Assembly (NCBI GenBank): GCA_002281735.1
Contig: NCGK01000004.1
Location: 62,001-126,000, forward strand
Direction of reading: 5' to 3'
From: Gammaproteobacteria bacterium 28-57-27
GTDB lineage: Bacteria; Pseudomonadota; Gammaproteobacteria; Halothiobacillales; Halothiobacillaceae
Length of the DNA stretch: 64,000 nucleotides
Shown in pieces: positions 53,001-59,007 of this stretch (the stretch's first letter is position 1; every line of letters begins with the position of its first letter). A program made the translations under genes and the position numbers. The notes beneath the pieces were generated by a model. That model had not been told where the DNA came from. It did not search any database and worked only from the letters and a program-made list of their open reading frames with translations.

Positions 53001-53177
53001 GTCGTGCCCCTGGTATTGGCGACCGGCGCAGGCGCGGAAATGCGTCAAGCTATCGGCACGCCCGTATTCTTCGGTATGCTTGGCGTAACCTTCTTCGGCC
53101 TGCTGCTCACGCCGGTGTTTTATTTACTGATACGCGGATTGGTCAAACGCAACCGCAACACCTTGGCAGACAGCTGA
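50013..53177 (+). CDS. RND (HAE1) multidrug efflux pump
   Basis: The 1054-residue proton-driven inner-membrane exporter is of the AcrB/MexB class. It has 12 helices in two repeats and two large periplasmic loops. The proton-relay aspartates lie in VDDAIVVIENVERH (about 405-418), the essential lysine lies in GLASKNAILLVEFAK (about 950), and the N-terminal FFVDRPIFAIVLSALVLIGG is typical. It works with the adaptor upstream and a TolC-like channel encoded elsewhere. Substrates cannot be read from the sequence. Confidence 0.95.
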   Translation: MRFASFFVDRPIFAIVLSALVLIGGWVSLKGLPIEQYPEVVPPTIQVSTRYPGASPQTLSETVAAPIEQELVGIEHLLYMSSQSTADGSMSLTLTFEIGTDLDIAQMQVQAKVQNAEPRLPEEVRRQGVVTRKQSPDLMLVIHLISPDERYDSLFLGNYAVLNIRDQLKRVDGVGDTRVFGSDEYAMRIWLNPDQLAARNLTASDVVTAIRAQNVQVAAGSVGQPPGAAGSTFQLTVTSQSRLRSVEEFSNIIVRTETDGAMVRLGDVARLDLGAASYALRSKLDGQDAVAIPIFLRPGANALSTSEAVKKTIERLKQNFPAGVDYRIVYDTTQFVQQSIDAVILTFFEALLLVILVVMLFLQTWRAAIIPLIAVPVSIIGTFILLNALGFSINTLTLFGMVLAIGIVVDDAIVVIENVERHISEGMEPKAAARMAMEEVSGPIIAISLVLAAVFIPSSFISGINGEFYRQFGLTIAAATLISAFNSLTLSPALAGMLLKPHDAKPDLFTRFINLLFGWFFKLFNRAFTASSHGYEWAVKRLMRVSLIVLLVFGGLLYLTGQTLMSIPAGFIPPGDRGYLIGVIQLPPAASLERTTAVTQEAARLIGETPGVAHTVAFPGLSIVSFGPTSNAATIFVPLKPFSERVPLGQNANAIAMEMRKRLGVIDEAFVAVFPPPPIRGLGSLGGFKLQVQDRSGVGLDALDAAAKQVMAAGNAMSKQTPGVTALFTSFQNNVPQLHTEIDTERALLSGIPLQNIYDTLQINLGSLYVNDFNLFGRTYQVIAQAEGDYRLGKESIERLQTRNSEGAMAPLSGLVETQEITGPDRVVRYNTYPAIEINGSATPGTSSGEVINVMEKLMAETLPPGVGYEWTELTYLQIIAGNTTLQVFALSVLVVFLVLAALYESWSLPFAIILIMPMVILFAMLGVKMTGGDNNILTQVALLVLIGLASKNAILLVEFAKVREDHGLSAMDAALEACRLRLRPIIMTSIAFIAGVVPLVLATGAGAEMRQAIGTPVFFGMLGVTFFGLLLTPVFYLLIRGLVKRNRNTLADS

Positions 53178-53218
53178 AATCGCTATTCCGGCGATCCATC
53201 TTCAACACAACGTCATGT

Positions 53219-53641
53219 ATGAAAACAAGCTCAACCCTGCATCTAAAGCCGAATTACTACCTTATTTCCGTGCACATCAACGGCACAAAATACAATCTCG
53301 CCAATCACCAAACCCTCAGCCACTCCACCTACTCATGGAGCCCGGTCGATGAACACCTGGGACACGCGCCGGGTGCCGATATTTTCATCACACCCACACC
53401 CGCGCGCGACATGTTCAAACGCATCATGCGCCATATCGTAAAAAAGGAACCCCCTTTTTATACCCACAACCTGGATCCAGACAGCCTGTATCTTGAAGGG
53501 GTCTACATTCAGCATCGCAATCTGGATCCTGAACATCTGGAAACATCGGACGAACGCAAGGAACGCCTGCTCCTTCAGCTCGCCCGAGGTGCGTCCATCA
53601 ATAAAGCAGACGCCGAGTTTTTGCAGCAGTTGCTGGGCTGA
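53219..53641 (+). CDS. Hypothetical protein
   Basis: I do not recognise this 140-residue protein. It is soluble, with no signal peptide, begins MKTSSTLHLKPNYYLISVHI and is rich in His, Tyr and Pro (YYLISVHINGTKYNLANHQT, PGADIFITPTPARDMFKRIM). It ends with a helical charged part (LETSDERKERLLLQLARGAS). ATG 53219 is the first start after the pump stop, 42 bases upstream. It has no evident link to efflux and could be independently transcribed. It is convergent with the entericidin gene. Confidence 0.6.
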   Translation: MKTSSTLHLKPNYYLISVHINGTKYNLANHQTLSHSTYSWSPVDEHLGHAPGADIFITPTPARDMFKRIMRHIVKKEPPFYTHNLDPDSLYLEGVYIQHRNLDPEHLETSDERKERLLLQLARGASINKADAEFLQQLLG

Positions 53642-53670
53642 CAATTGCTGGGCTGACTGAGGGGAAGCAA

Positions 53671-53796
53671 TTACTGGGCAGCTTTCTCAATCGCCTTGCC
53701 GCCGCTTTGAACATCCTTGCCCACACCTTCCACGGTGTTACATGCGGCAAGCATTACGCTGACGACCAAAACGACTACGGCTGGAATAAATTTCAT
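53671..53796 (-). CDS. Entericidin-family small lipoprotein
   Basis: This 41-residue lipoprotein has the signal peptide MKFIPAVVVLVVSVMLAAC (cysteine 19) followed by NTVEGVGKDVQSGGKAIEKA, the entericidin A/B hallmark. AAAGGAGAAACAGC precedes the ATG. Entericidins are small outer-membrane lipoproteins linked to stationary-phase lysis (EcnA/EcnB) or general envelope stress. Its ATG overlaps the stop codon of the upstream DUF1461 gene (ATGA), so translation is coupled. Confidence 0.88.
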   Translation of the reverse strand: MKFIPAVVVLVVSVMLAACNTVEGVGKDVQSGGKAIEKAAQ

Positions 53797-54566
53797 GCTG
53801 TTTCTCCTTTAAAAAACTGATTTGAAAATTTGGACTGAATACGTCGGATAGCAAATCTAACGCTTGTATCCAATAACAGCAACAACGCAAGGCTCAACAC
53901 TAACCAAGCCACCCCAATCACCGCAAACAAATGGGGAGCCTGCATTAGACTGCTCATCAACGAATCTTGATAGTAAAAAAACCACGCGTGATCGGCAGGG
54001 AAAATTAACCTGTGCAGCGCGTAAAACACCGACTCAAAACCAAAAGCTGCCAACACTGCGCCCACCACGACCAATACGGCCGCGCTCCCCAGCAATAACA
54101 CGCTCAGCGACGGTAAGCGCCATCCCTGTCCTGGCATAAGCCTTGGCAAGATCGCCAGCCAAGCCAGCCACAACAACGTCCCCACGGCACCCACGGCCAT
54201 GCCGCCCGTGACCAGACGCGCCACATCCTGCAAATGCAGCACTTCATCACGCGTGAGCAAAAGCCCCAAAACCTTGCCCTGAGCATCGTGGTAACTCAGT
54301 TGCGCCAAGCCCGCACCTTGAAGGTGAATCGCATGACTAATCGCCGCGAAGTGCTGCATTTGCTGCCCCACATCGGCCACGGGGTAATCCTGTCTGCCAA
54401 AACGATTTTGCGGCACATACGTCTGCAAGGTTGCGCCTATATCCAGCCAGCCATAGGCCAGTGGGTAAAGGAAATCGAGCGCCGCCAGCGCCAGCCAAGC
54501 CAGCCACAGAGCGACAACCCATAACAGCACGCCGTATACACCACCCGCGAGGCTACGCATCATCAT
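53793..54566 (-). CDS. DUF1461-family integral membrane protein
   Basis: The 257-residue protein has about five hydrophobic helices (GVYGVLLWVVALWLAWLALA; GGMAVGAVGTLLWLAWLAIL; LLLGSAAVLVVVGAVLAAFG; LFAVIGVAWLVLSLALLLLL). The conserved DUF1461 (TIGR01906-like) element is the stretch FESVFYALHRLIFPADHAWF followed by YYQDSLMSSLM. The function is unknown. Several ATGs open the frame (54566, 54563, 54560). It is followed by entericidin and preceded by the carbonic-anhydrase-like gene, all leftward. Confidence 0.8.
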   Translation of the reverse strand: MMMRSLAGGVYGVLLWVVALWLAWLALAALDFLYPLAYGWLDIGATLQTYVPQNRFGRQDYPVADVGQQMQHFAAISHAIHLQGAGLAQLSYHDAQGKVLGLLLTRDEVLHLQDVARLVTGGMAVGAVGTLLWLAWLAILPRLMPGQGWRLPSLSVLLLGSAAVLVVVGAVLAAFGFESVFYALHRLIFPADHAWFFYYQDSLMSSLMQAPHLFAVIGVAWLVLSLALLLLLDTSVRFAIRRIQSKFSNQFFKGETA

Positions 54567-54570
54567 GACG

Positions 54571-55119
54571 CTAAGGCACGCGCATCAGGGTACTGGCACG
54601 ATGCCGCGCCGCCAATTCGGCGTAGTACGTAGCTGAATAACCGAGGTATTCCAGCTCTTCCTCAGTCAATGTCCGCACCTTGCGCGCCGGTGCGCCCAGC
54701 CATAAAAAGCCGCTTTCCAGCACTTTTTTCGGCGGCACCACACTGCCCGCGCCAAGAATCACATTCGACTGCACCACCGCCTCATCCAGCACCAGTGAGC
54801 CCATGCCAATCAGGCAACGGCTCTCCAGCGTGCAGGCATGCAGCACCGCACGATGCCCAATCGTCACATCATCGCCCACCCACACCGGCGCCCCTTGCGT
54901 GTGAAAACGGCTGGCGTGAGTAACGTGGATGACCGTGCCATCCTGCACATTGCTTCGCGCACCAATATCAATACGATTAATATCCCCACGCAACACGGAC
55001 GTCGGCCAGATCGAACTACCCTCCCCCAGCACCACCTGCCCGATCACCTCGGCGGAGTCATCGACCCAAGCGCTTGGCGCAAGCTGCGGTGTAAAATTTT
55101 CAAAACCTCGAATCGTCAT
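54571..55119 (-). CDS. Gamma carbonic anhydrase-like hexapeptide-repeat protein
   Basis: The 182-residue left-handed beta-helix protein is of the YrdA/PaaY group. Hexapeptide repeats run from VIGQVVLGEGSSIWPTSVLR to VILGAGSVVPPKKV. Three histidines at the expected metal positions occur in VIHVTH and in TIGHRAVLHAC, so metal binding is plausible. Members act as carbonic anhydrases in some species, while for many the activity is undetected. It lies 4 bases upstream of the DUF1461 gene and divergent from ubiA with an 83-base gap. Confidence 0.9.
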   Translation of the reverse strand: MTIRGFENFTPQLAPSAWVDDSAEVIGQVVLGEGSSIWPTSVLRGDINRIDIGARSNVQDGTVIHVTHASRFHTQGAPVWVGDDVTIGHRAVLHACTLESRCLIGMGSLVLDEAVVQSNVILGAGSVVPPKKVLESGFLWLGAPARKVRTLTEEELEYLGYSATYYAELAARHRASTLMRVP

Positions 55120-55202
55120 GCGCGTGCATCATCCAAAAATCGCAAAACATGGATGATACAGCCATTCACCCCAGAAATACCGCCCACTAAAAACCCCTCA
55201 CC

Positions 55203-56048
55203 ATGCTCAACCGTCTCAAACTCTACGCTCAACTCACCCGTCTGGATAAACCCGTTGGCACCCTGCTTTTGCTCTGGCCCACGCTGTGGGCGCTATGGCT
55301 AGCCGCCGCCCCCGGCTCGCCTAGTCTGCTGAATCTTGGCGTATTTATCGCCGGGGTGGTCTTGATGCGCTCGGCGGGCTGCGCCATCAACGACTACGCC
55401 GACCGCCATATCGACCCGCATGTCGCCCGCACCTGCACCCGCCCGCTGGCCGCCGGATTGATTCAACCCTGGGAAGCCCTGGCTGTTTTTGCGGTATTAA
55501 GCCTGCTCGCCTTTGCGCTGGTGTTTTTACTCAACCCGCTCACCCAGCAACTCGCCGTCGTCGGCCTGCTGCTTGCCGCCAGCTACCCGTTCATGAAACG
55601 CATCCACGCCATGCCGCAACTGCATCTTGGCATTGCCTTCGCTTGGGCAGTCCCTATGGCCTACGCCGCGCAAAGCGGGCAATTCAACCTGACAGCCCTG
55701 CTGCTATTTCTCGCTACCGTCACCTGGACGATCGCTTACGACACCATGTACGCCCTCGCCGACCGCGAAGATGATCTGAAAATCGGCGTGAAATCCACCG
55801 CCATCCTGTTTGGCCGTTTTGATCGCCTGATTATCGGCCTGTTCCAATTGGCCACCTTGCTGATCCTGGCTCTTGTGGGCTGGATACACGATCTAGGCCT
55901 CAGCCATGGCCTTAGCCTGCTCGTCGCAGCGGGTTTAAGTCTTTGGCAACAATGGCTGATCCGCGACTACGACTCCGCTGCCTGCATCCGTGCCTTCAAG
56001 AATAATCAATGGCTGGGCGCAGTCGTCTTTATAGGCATAATTTTCTAG
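55203..56048 (+). CDS. ubiA: 4-hydroxybenzoate octaprenyltransferase
   Basis: UbiA prenylates 4-hydroxybenzoate in ubiquinone synthesis at the inner membrane. The 281-residue protein has about nine helices. The two aspartate-rich prenyl-diphosphate motifs are intact: NDYADRHID (about 66-74) and YALADREDD (about 182-190). LDKPVGTLLLLWPTLWAL is the usual N-terminal signature. Its last 114 bases overlap, on the opposite strand, the LysR gene that follows. Confidence 0.95.
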   Translation: MLNRLKLYAQLTRLDKPVGTLLLLWPTLWALWLAAAPGSPSLLNLGVFIAGVVLMRSAGCAINDYADRHIDPHVARTCTRPLAAGLIQPWEALAVFAVLSLLAFALVFLLNPLTQQLAVVGLLLAASYPFMKRIHAMPQLHLGIAFAWAVPMAYAAQSGQFNLTALLLFLATVTWTIAYDTMYALADREDDLKIGVKSTAILFGRFDRLIIGLFQLATLLILALVGWIHDLGLSHGLSLLVAAGLSLWQQWLIRDYDSAACIRAFKNNQWLGAVVFIGIIF

Positions 56049-56945
56049 CCCGCTCTCAATCCCCCCGGCAGCTTCGAGCAAAATATCGGCCAGCAGGCGA
56101 ATGGCCGGGCCGCTGCGTTCGGGCTGAACAAAAATCAGGAACAACGGCGCGCGACCAACCCTGCCCTCGCGCAAGGGCAGGATGCGCAAGCTGTCTGCGG
56201 CGAGCTGATCGTGGATCAAATGCGCTGGCAGCCAGGCAAATCCCAGCCCGGCGGCAACCATGCGTAGCGCGGTATCAATGCTGGTGACCGTCCAGCGTAG
56301 TGGCGCGCCAACCCAGCCGCCGTCACGCGGGCTGGCGCGACCCGAGTCCCGCACGGCGATTTGCTGAACCTGCATCAGATCGTCCGCCGTCAGTTCGCGC
56401 CCCAGACGATGCAGCGCGTGCTGCGGATGCGCAACGGCAACAAACTCCACCGCCATCAACCGGTCACCCAGCCACCCGGGCGGAACCGAACCACCAATCA
56501 CCAGATCGGCCGTGCGCTGCAGGCAGGCATCGTCCGTGCCAGACAACACCTCCTCGCGCAACTGCACCCGAGTTTGCGGCGCACGTTCGGCAAAGCGCGC
56601 CAGCGCCTGCAGCAACACATCGGTGGGGAAAGCAGCATCGACCGCCAGCCCCACCTCCGGCTCCCAGCCCTGACGCAAAGTGGCGGCAAGCTCTTCCAGC
56701 GTGCGCGCCTTTGCCATCAACTCACGCGAGCGTTCGAGCAAGGTACGCCCCGCTTCGGTCAGGCGCGCCTTGCGCCCGTCGATGACCAGCAGTTCGAGGT
56801 TGAGCGCTTCTTGCAGGCGGGTCAGCGCGTAGCTGACCGAGGACTGGCTGCGGTGCAATTTTTCGGCGGCCTGCGCATAACCGCCGTGGTCGATCACCGC
56901 CTGCAACACGCGCCATTGCTCCAGTGTGGTTTTGGGATGCGGCAT
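55935..56945 (-). CDS. LysR-family transcriptional regulator
   Basis: The 336-residue product has an N-terminal helix-turn-helix (QWRVLQAVIDHGGYAQAAEK then LHRSQSSVSYALTRL) and a two-lobed effector domain to about residue 300. The last 35 or so residues (ENYAYKDDCAQPLIILEG onward) run antisense through the end of ubiA and look like an unselected extension. I chose ATG 56945 (MPHPKTTLEQW); 56975 is an alternative. It is divergent from azoR with a palindrome between them, so azoR is the likely target. Confidence 0.88.
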   Translation of the reverse strand: MPHPKTTLEQWRVLQAVIDHGGYAQAAEKLHRSQSSVSYALTRLQEALNLELLVIDGRKARLTEAGRTLLERSRELMAKARTLEELAATLRQGWEPEVGLAVDAAFPTDVLLQALARFAERAPQTRVQLREEVLSGTDDACLQRTADLVIGGSVPPGWLGDRLMAVEFVAVAHPQHALHRLGRELTADDLMQVQQIAVRDSGRASPRDGGWVGAPLRWTVTSIDTALRMVAAGLGFAWLPAHLIHDQLAADSLRILPLREGRVGRAPLFLIFVQPERSGPAIRLLADILLEAAGGIESGLENYAYKDDCAQPLIILEGTDAGSGVVVADQPLLPKT

Positions 56946-56970
56946 TGATCCAATAATCCGATGAATTAGA

Positions 56971-56983
56971 CGCAATCATTGCG
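56971..56983. promoter_or_regulatory. Palindrome between the LysR gene and azoR
   Basis: CGCAATCATTGCG is a perfect 13-base palindrome with six-base arms, centred in the divergent intergenic region and flanked by GATGAATTAGA and TTTTTAATCGTC, which also pair loosely. The placement and T-N11-A-like symmetry fit a LysR-type binding site. Confidence 0.5.
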
Positions 56984-57046
56984 CTTTTTAATCGTCTTGT
57001 CGATCTATAGGCTCAGCCCATCACCTTTATTGCGGAGAACCGAACC

Positions 57047-57649
57047 ATGAGCACCCTTCTTCAGATCAACACCAGCGCCCGCGCAGCGGGTCAGGCCAAT
57101 CGACTGGCTGACGACTTCGTTCAGGCCTGGCACAGCCAGCATCCACAGGATCGCATCGTACTGCGCGACCTGACCCGGCAGCCCGTGCCGCATCTGGACG
57201 AACGCACCCTGAATGCCTTTTTTACTCCGCCAGAGCAGCGCGACGCCGACTTGCAAGCTGCCGTGTGCCTGTCGGATGAACTGATCGCCGAGATTCAGGC
57301 GGCGGATGTGATTGTGATTGGCGTGCCGATGTACAACTTCGGCATTCCATCCACCCTCAAAGCCTATTTCGACCATATCGCCCGCGCGGGCATCACCTTC
57401 CGTTACACCGCCAACGGACCGGAAGGACTGCTCAAGGGCAAGCGCGCCATCATCCTGGCCGCGCGCGGTGGCGTCTATAGCGGCACACCCCAAGATACGC
57501 AGAGCGCCTATCTACGCGATTTCCTCGCCTTCGTCGGCATTACCGAGGTGGAGTTCATCTATGCGGAAGGTCTGGCCATGGGGGACGAACAGGCAGCGCG
57601 CGCCAAGCACGCGGCACAGGCGTGCATCCAGCATCTGACTGCGGCGTAA
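57047..57649 (+). CDS. azoR: FMN-dependent NADH-azoreductase
   Basis: The 200-residue flavodoxin-fold enzyme has the FMN phosphate region LQINTSARAAGQANRLADDF, the central VIGVPMYNFGIPSTLKAYFD (about 87-106), and a late ILAARGGVYSGT. AzoR enzymes reduce quinones and azo compounds with NADH and protect against thiol-specific or quinone stress. The start has GGAGA upstream. It is probably controlled by the divergent LysR regulator. Confidence 0.92.
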   Translation: MSTLLQINTSARAAGQANRLADDFVQAWHSQHPQDRIVLRDLTRQPVPHLDERTLNAFFTPPEQRDADLQAAVCLSDELIAEIQAADVIVIGVPMYNFGIPSTLKAYFDHIARAGITFRYTANGPEGLLKGKRAIILAARGGVYSGTPQDTQSAYLRDFLAFVGITEVEFIYAEGLAMGDEQAARAKHAAQACIQHLTAA

Positions 57650-57661
57650 GAGCGACATTCA

Positions 57662-57765
57662 CGTAGGAGCGCCGTCGGAGGCGAGCCTCCTACGCCCAAA
57701 TCCATGCAATCGTAGGGTGCGCCATGCGCACCGATCAGCTCAAGGTGCGCGCGGCGCAGCCTACG
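57662..57765. repeat. Two adjoining palindromic repeats, including GTAGGGTGCGCC copy 3
   Basis: First, CGTAGGAG/CTCCTACG arms (57662-57669 and 57687-57694) surround GCCGTCGGAGGCGAG. Then GTAGGGTGCGCCATGCGCAC (from 57712) pairs with a diverged right arm ending at 57765. The stretch lies between azoR and yaeQ, which converge, and could act as a terminator. Confidence 0.75.
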
Positions 57766-57806
57766 TCCGAGCAGACAATCACAGATAAAGCTGGCCGGTT
57801 CGAGCA

Positions 57807-58358
57807 TCAACCTCGCGTTGCTGCTTGCAAAGTTTGGTAAAGAATCGGCACATTCACCTCGCCATCCGACAGCCATACCTCACCATCCTGAATGGTGAAC
57901 GACAGGCGCATGGTGCGCGCGGCCATCGCCTCCAGCGCAGCCACCGAGGCATCATCCACCACGAACACGCTTAAATTATCCAGTTTGGCAAAGTCTTTGG
58001 CCGACTTATCCCACCAAATCGCCGCCGCACGCGCCGAATAGTTATACACAATCACCTGCCGCGCCCGTCCGCACGCCTTGCGCAAGCGGCGCTCATCCGG
58101 CTGACCAACCTCAATCCATAGATCAATTTCACCGGTCAAATCCTTCTTCCATAAATCCGGCTCGTCTTCTGCAGAAAGCCCGCGCGTAAAGTTCAACGCC
58201 TCGTCCGCGTGCAAAGCAAACGCCAACAAGCGCAACATCAAGCGCGTTTCATTTTCCGACGGATGCATAGCAAGGGTGAGCGCATGATTGGCGTAGTAGT
58301 GCCGATCCATATCGGAAATATCGAGTTCGGCTTTGTAAATCGTGGCGCTTAATGCCAT
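57807..58358 (-). CDS. yaeQ: YaeQ-family protein
   Basis: The 183-residue protein has the YaeQ signature from the start (MALSATIYKAELDISDMDRH then YYANHALTLAMHPSENE) and LWIEVGQPDERRLRKACGRA in the middle. The fold resembles PD-(D/E)XK nucleases and YaeQ was linked to RfaH-dependent phenotypes, but no clear role is established. As in E. coli it stands next to arfB (yaeJ), 12 bases downstream of it on the minus strand. Confidence 0.93.
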   Translation of the reverse strand: MALSATIYKAELDISDMDRHYYANHALTLAMHPSENETRLMLRLLAFALHADEALNFTRGLSAEDEPDLWKKDLTGEIDLWIEVGQPDERRLRKACGRARQVIVYNYSARAAAIWWDKSAKDFAKLDNLSVFVVDDASVAALEAMAARTMRLSFTIQDGEVWLSDGEVNVPILYQTLQAATRG

Positions 58359-58370
58359 AGAAAACGTCCT

Positions 58371-58769
58371 TTAATCAGTTACTTTCCCGCGCAAGGCCTT
58401 GATTTGGCCGTGCTTGGTTTTGCTGTCCATACGGCGGGTTTTCGCGGCGCGCGTGGGTTTGGTGGGTTTGCGCAGCTTGACCGGGCGGGTGAGGCTTTCG
58501 ATCAAATCATGCAGGCGTTGCAGCGCATCGGCACGGTTTTTTTCCTGGCTATTGTGGCGCTGCGCCTTGATGACAATCATGCCGTCGCGGGTGATGCGCG
58601 CATCATTCGCAGCCAAAACGCGTTCCTTGGCCTCGTCCGGCAAGGATGAGGCACGCACATCAAAGCGCAAGTGCACCGCTGTCGAAACCTTGTTGACATT
58701 CTGCCCACCCGGCCCGCTGGCGCGAATGGCGGTGAATTCGACTTCGGATTCGGGGATGGTGAAATTCAT
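58371..58769 (-). CDS. arfB: Ribosome-rescue peptidyl-tRNA hydrolase ArfB
   Basis: ArfB enters stalled ribosomes lacking a stop codon and hydrolyses the peptidyl-tRNA. The 132-residue protein has the GGQ catalytic motif in IRASGPGGQNVNKVSTAVHL and the basic C-terminal tail (KLRKPTKPTRAAKTRRMDSK) that fills the mRNA entry channel. Its ATG overlaps the stop of the DUF433 gene upstream (ATGA), so the two are translationally coupled. Confidence 0.94.
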   Translation of the reverse strand: MNFTIPESEVEFTAIRASGPGGQNVNKVSTAVHLRFDVRASSLPDEAKERVLAANDARITRDGMIVIKAQRHNSQEKNRADALQRLHDLIESLTRPVKLRKPTKPTRAAKTRRMDSKTKHGQIKALRGKVTD

Positions 58770-58990
58770 GCCGCAAGTCGTTCCACGCGATTGACATGCG
58801 CCAGACGAGCGGCGAACGCCAGCACCGCCAGGATGTCTTCGCGCTCCAAGTCCGCGTAATCGGCCAGAATGTCTTCAATGGTCATGCCGCTGGAAAGCCA
58901 CTCCAGTACGTTCTCCACGGGATAACGCAATCCGCGAATACAGGGCTTGCCGTGGCAAATCGCGGGATCCATCGTGATGCGCTCGTTCAT
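58766..58990 (-). CDS. DUF433 protein (VapB-like antitoxin family)
   Basis: The 74-residue product has the DUF433 signature RITMDPAICHGKPCIRGLRY, PVENVLEWLSSGMTIEDIL and YADLEREDILAVLAFAA. DUF433 proteins are predicted helix-turn-helix antitoxins, often followed by a PIN-like DUF5615 toxin gene. Here the next gene is arfB, not a toxin. A start upstream of GAATCAT is served by GGAG (TGGAGAATCATAAATG). It lies between valS and arfB. Confidence 0.88.
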   Translation of the reverse strand: MNERITMDPAICHGKPCIRGLRYPVENVLEWLSSGMTIEDILADYADLEREDILAVLAFAARLAHVNRVERLAA

Positions 58991-59007
58991 TTATGATTCT
59001 CCAGCAT

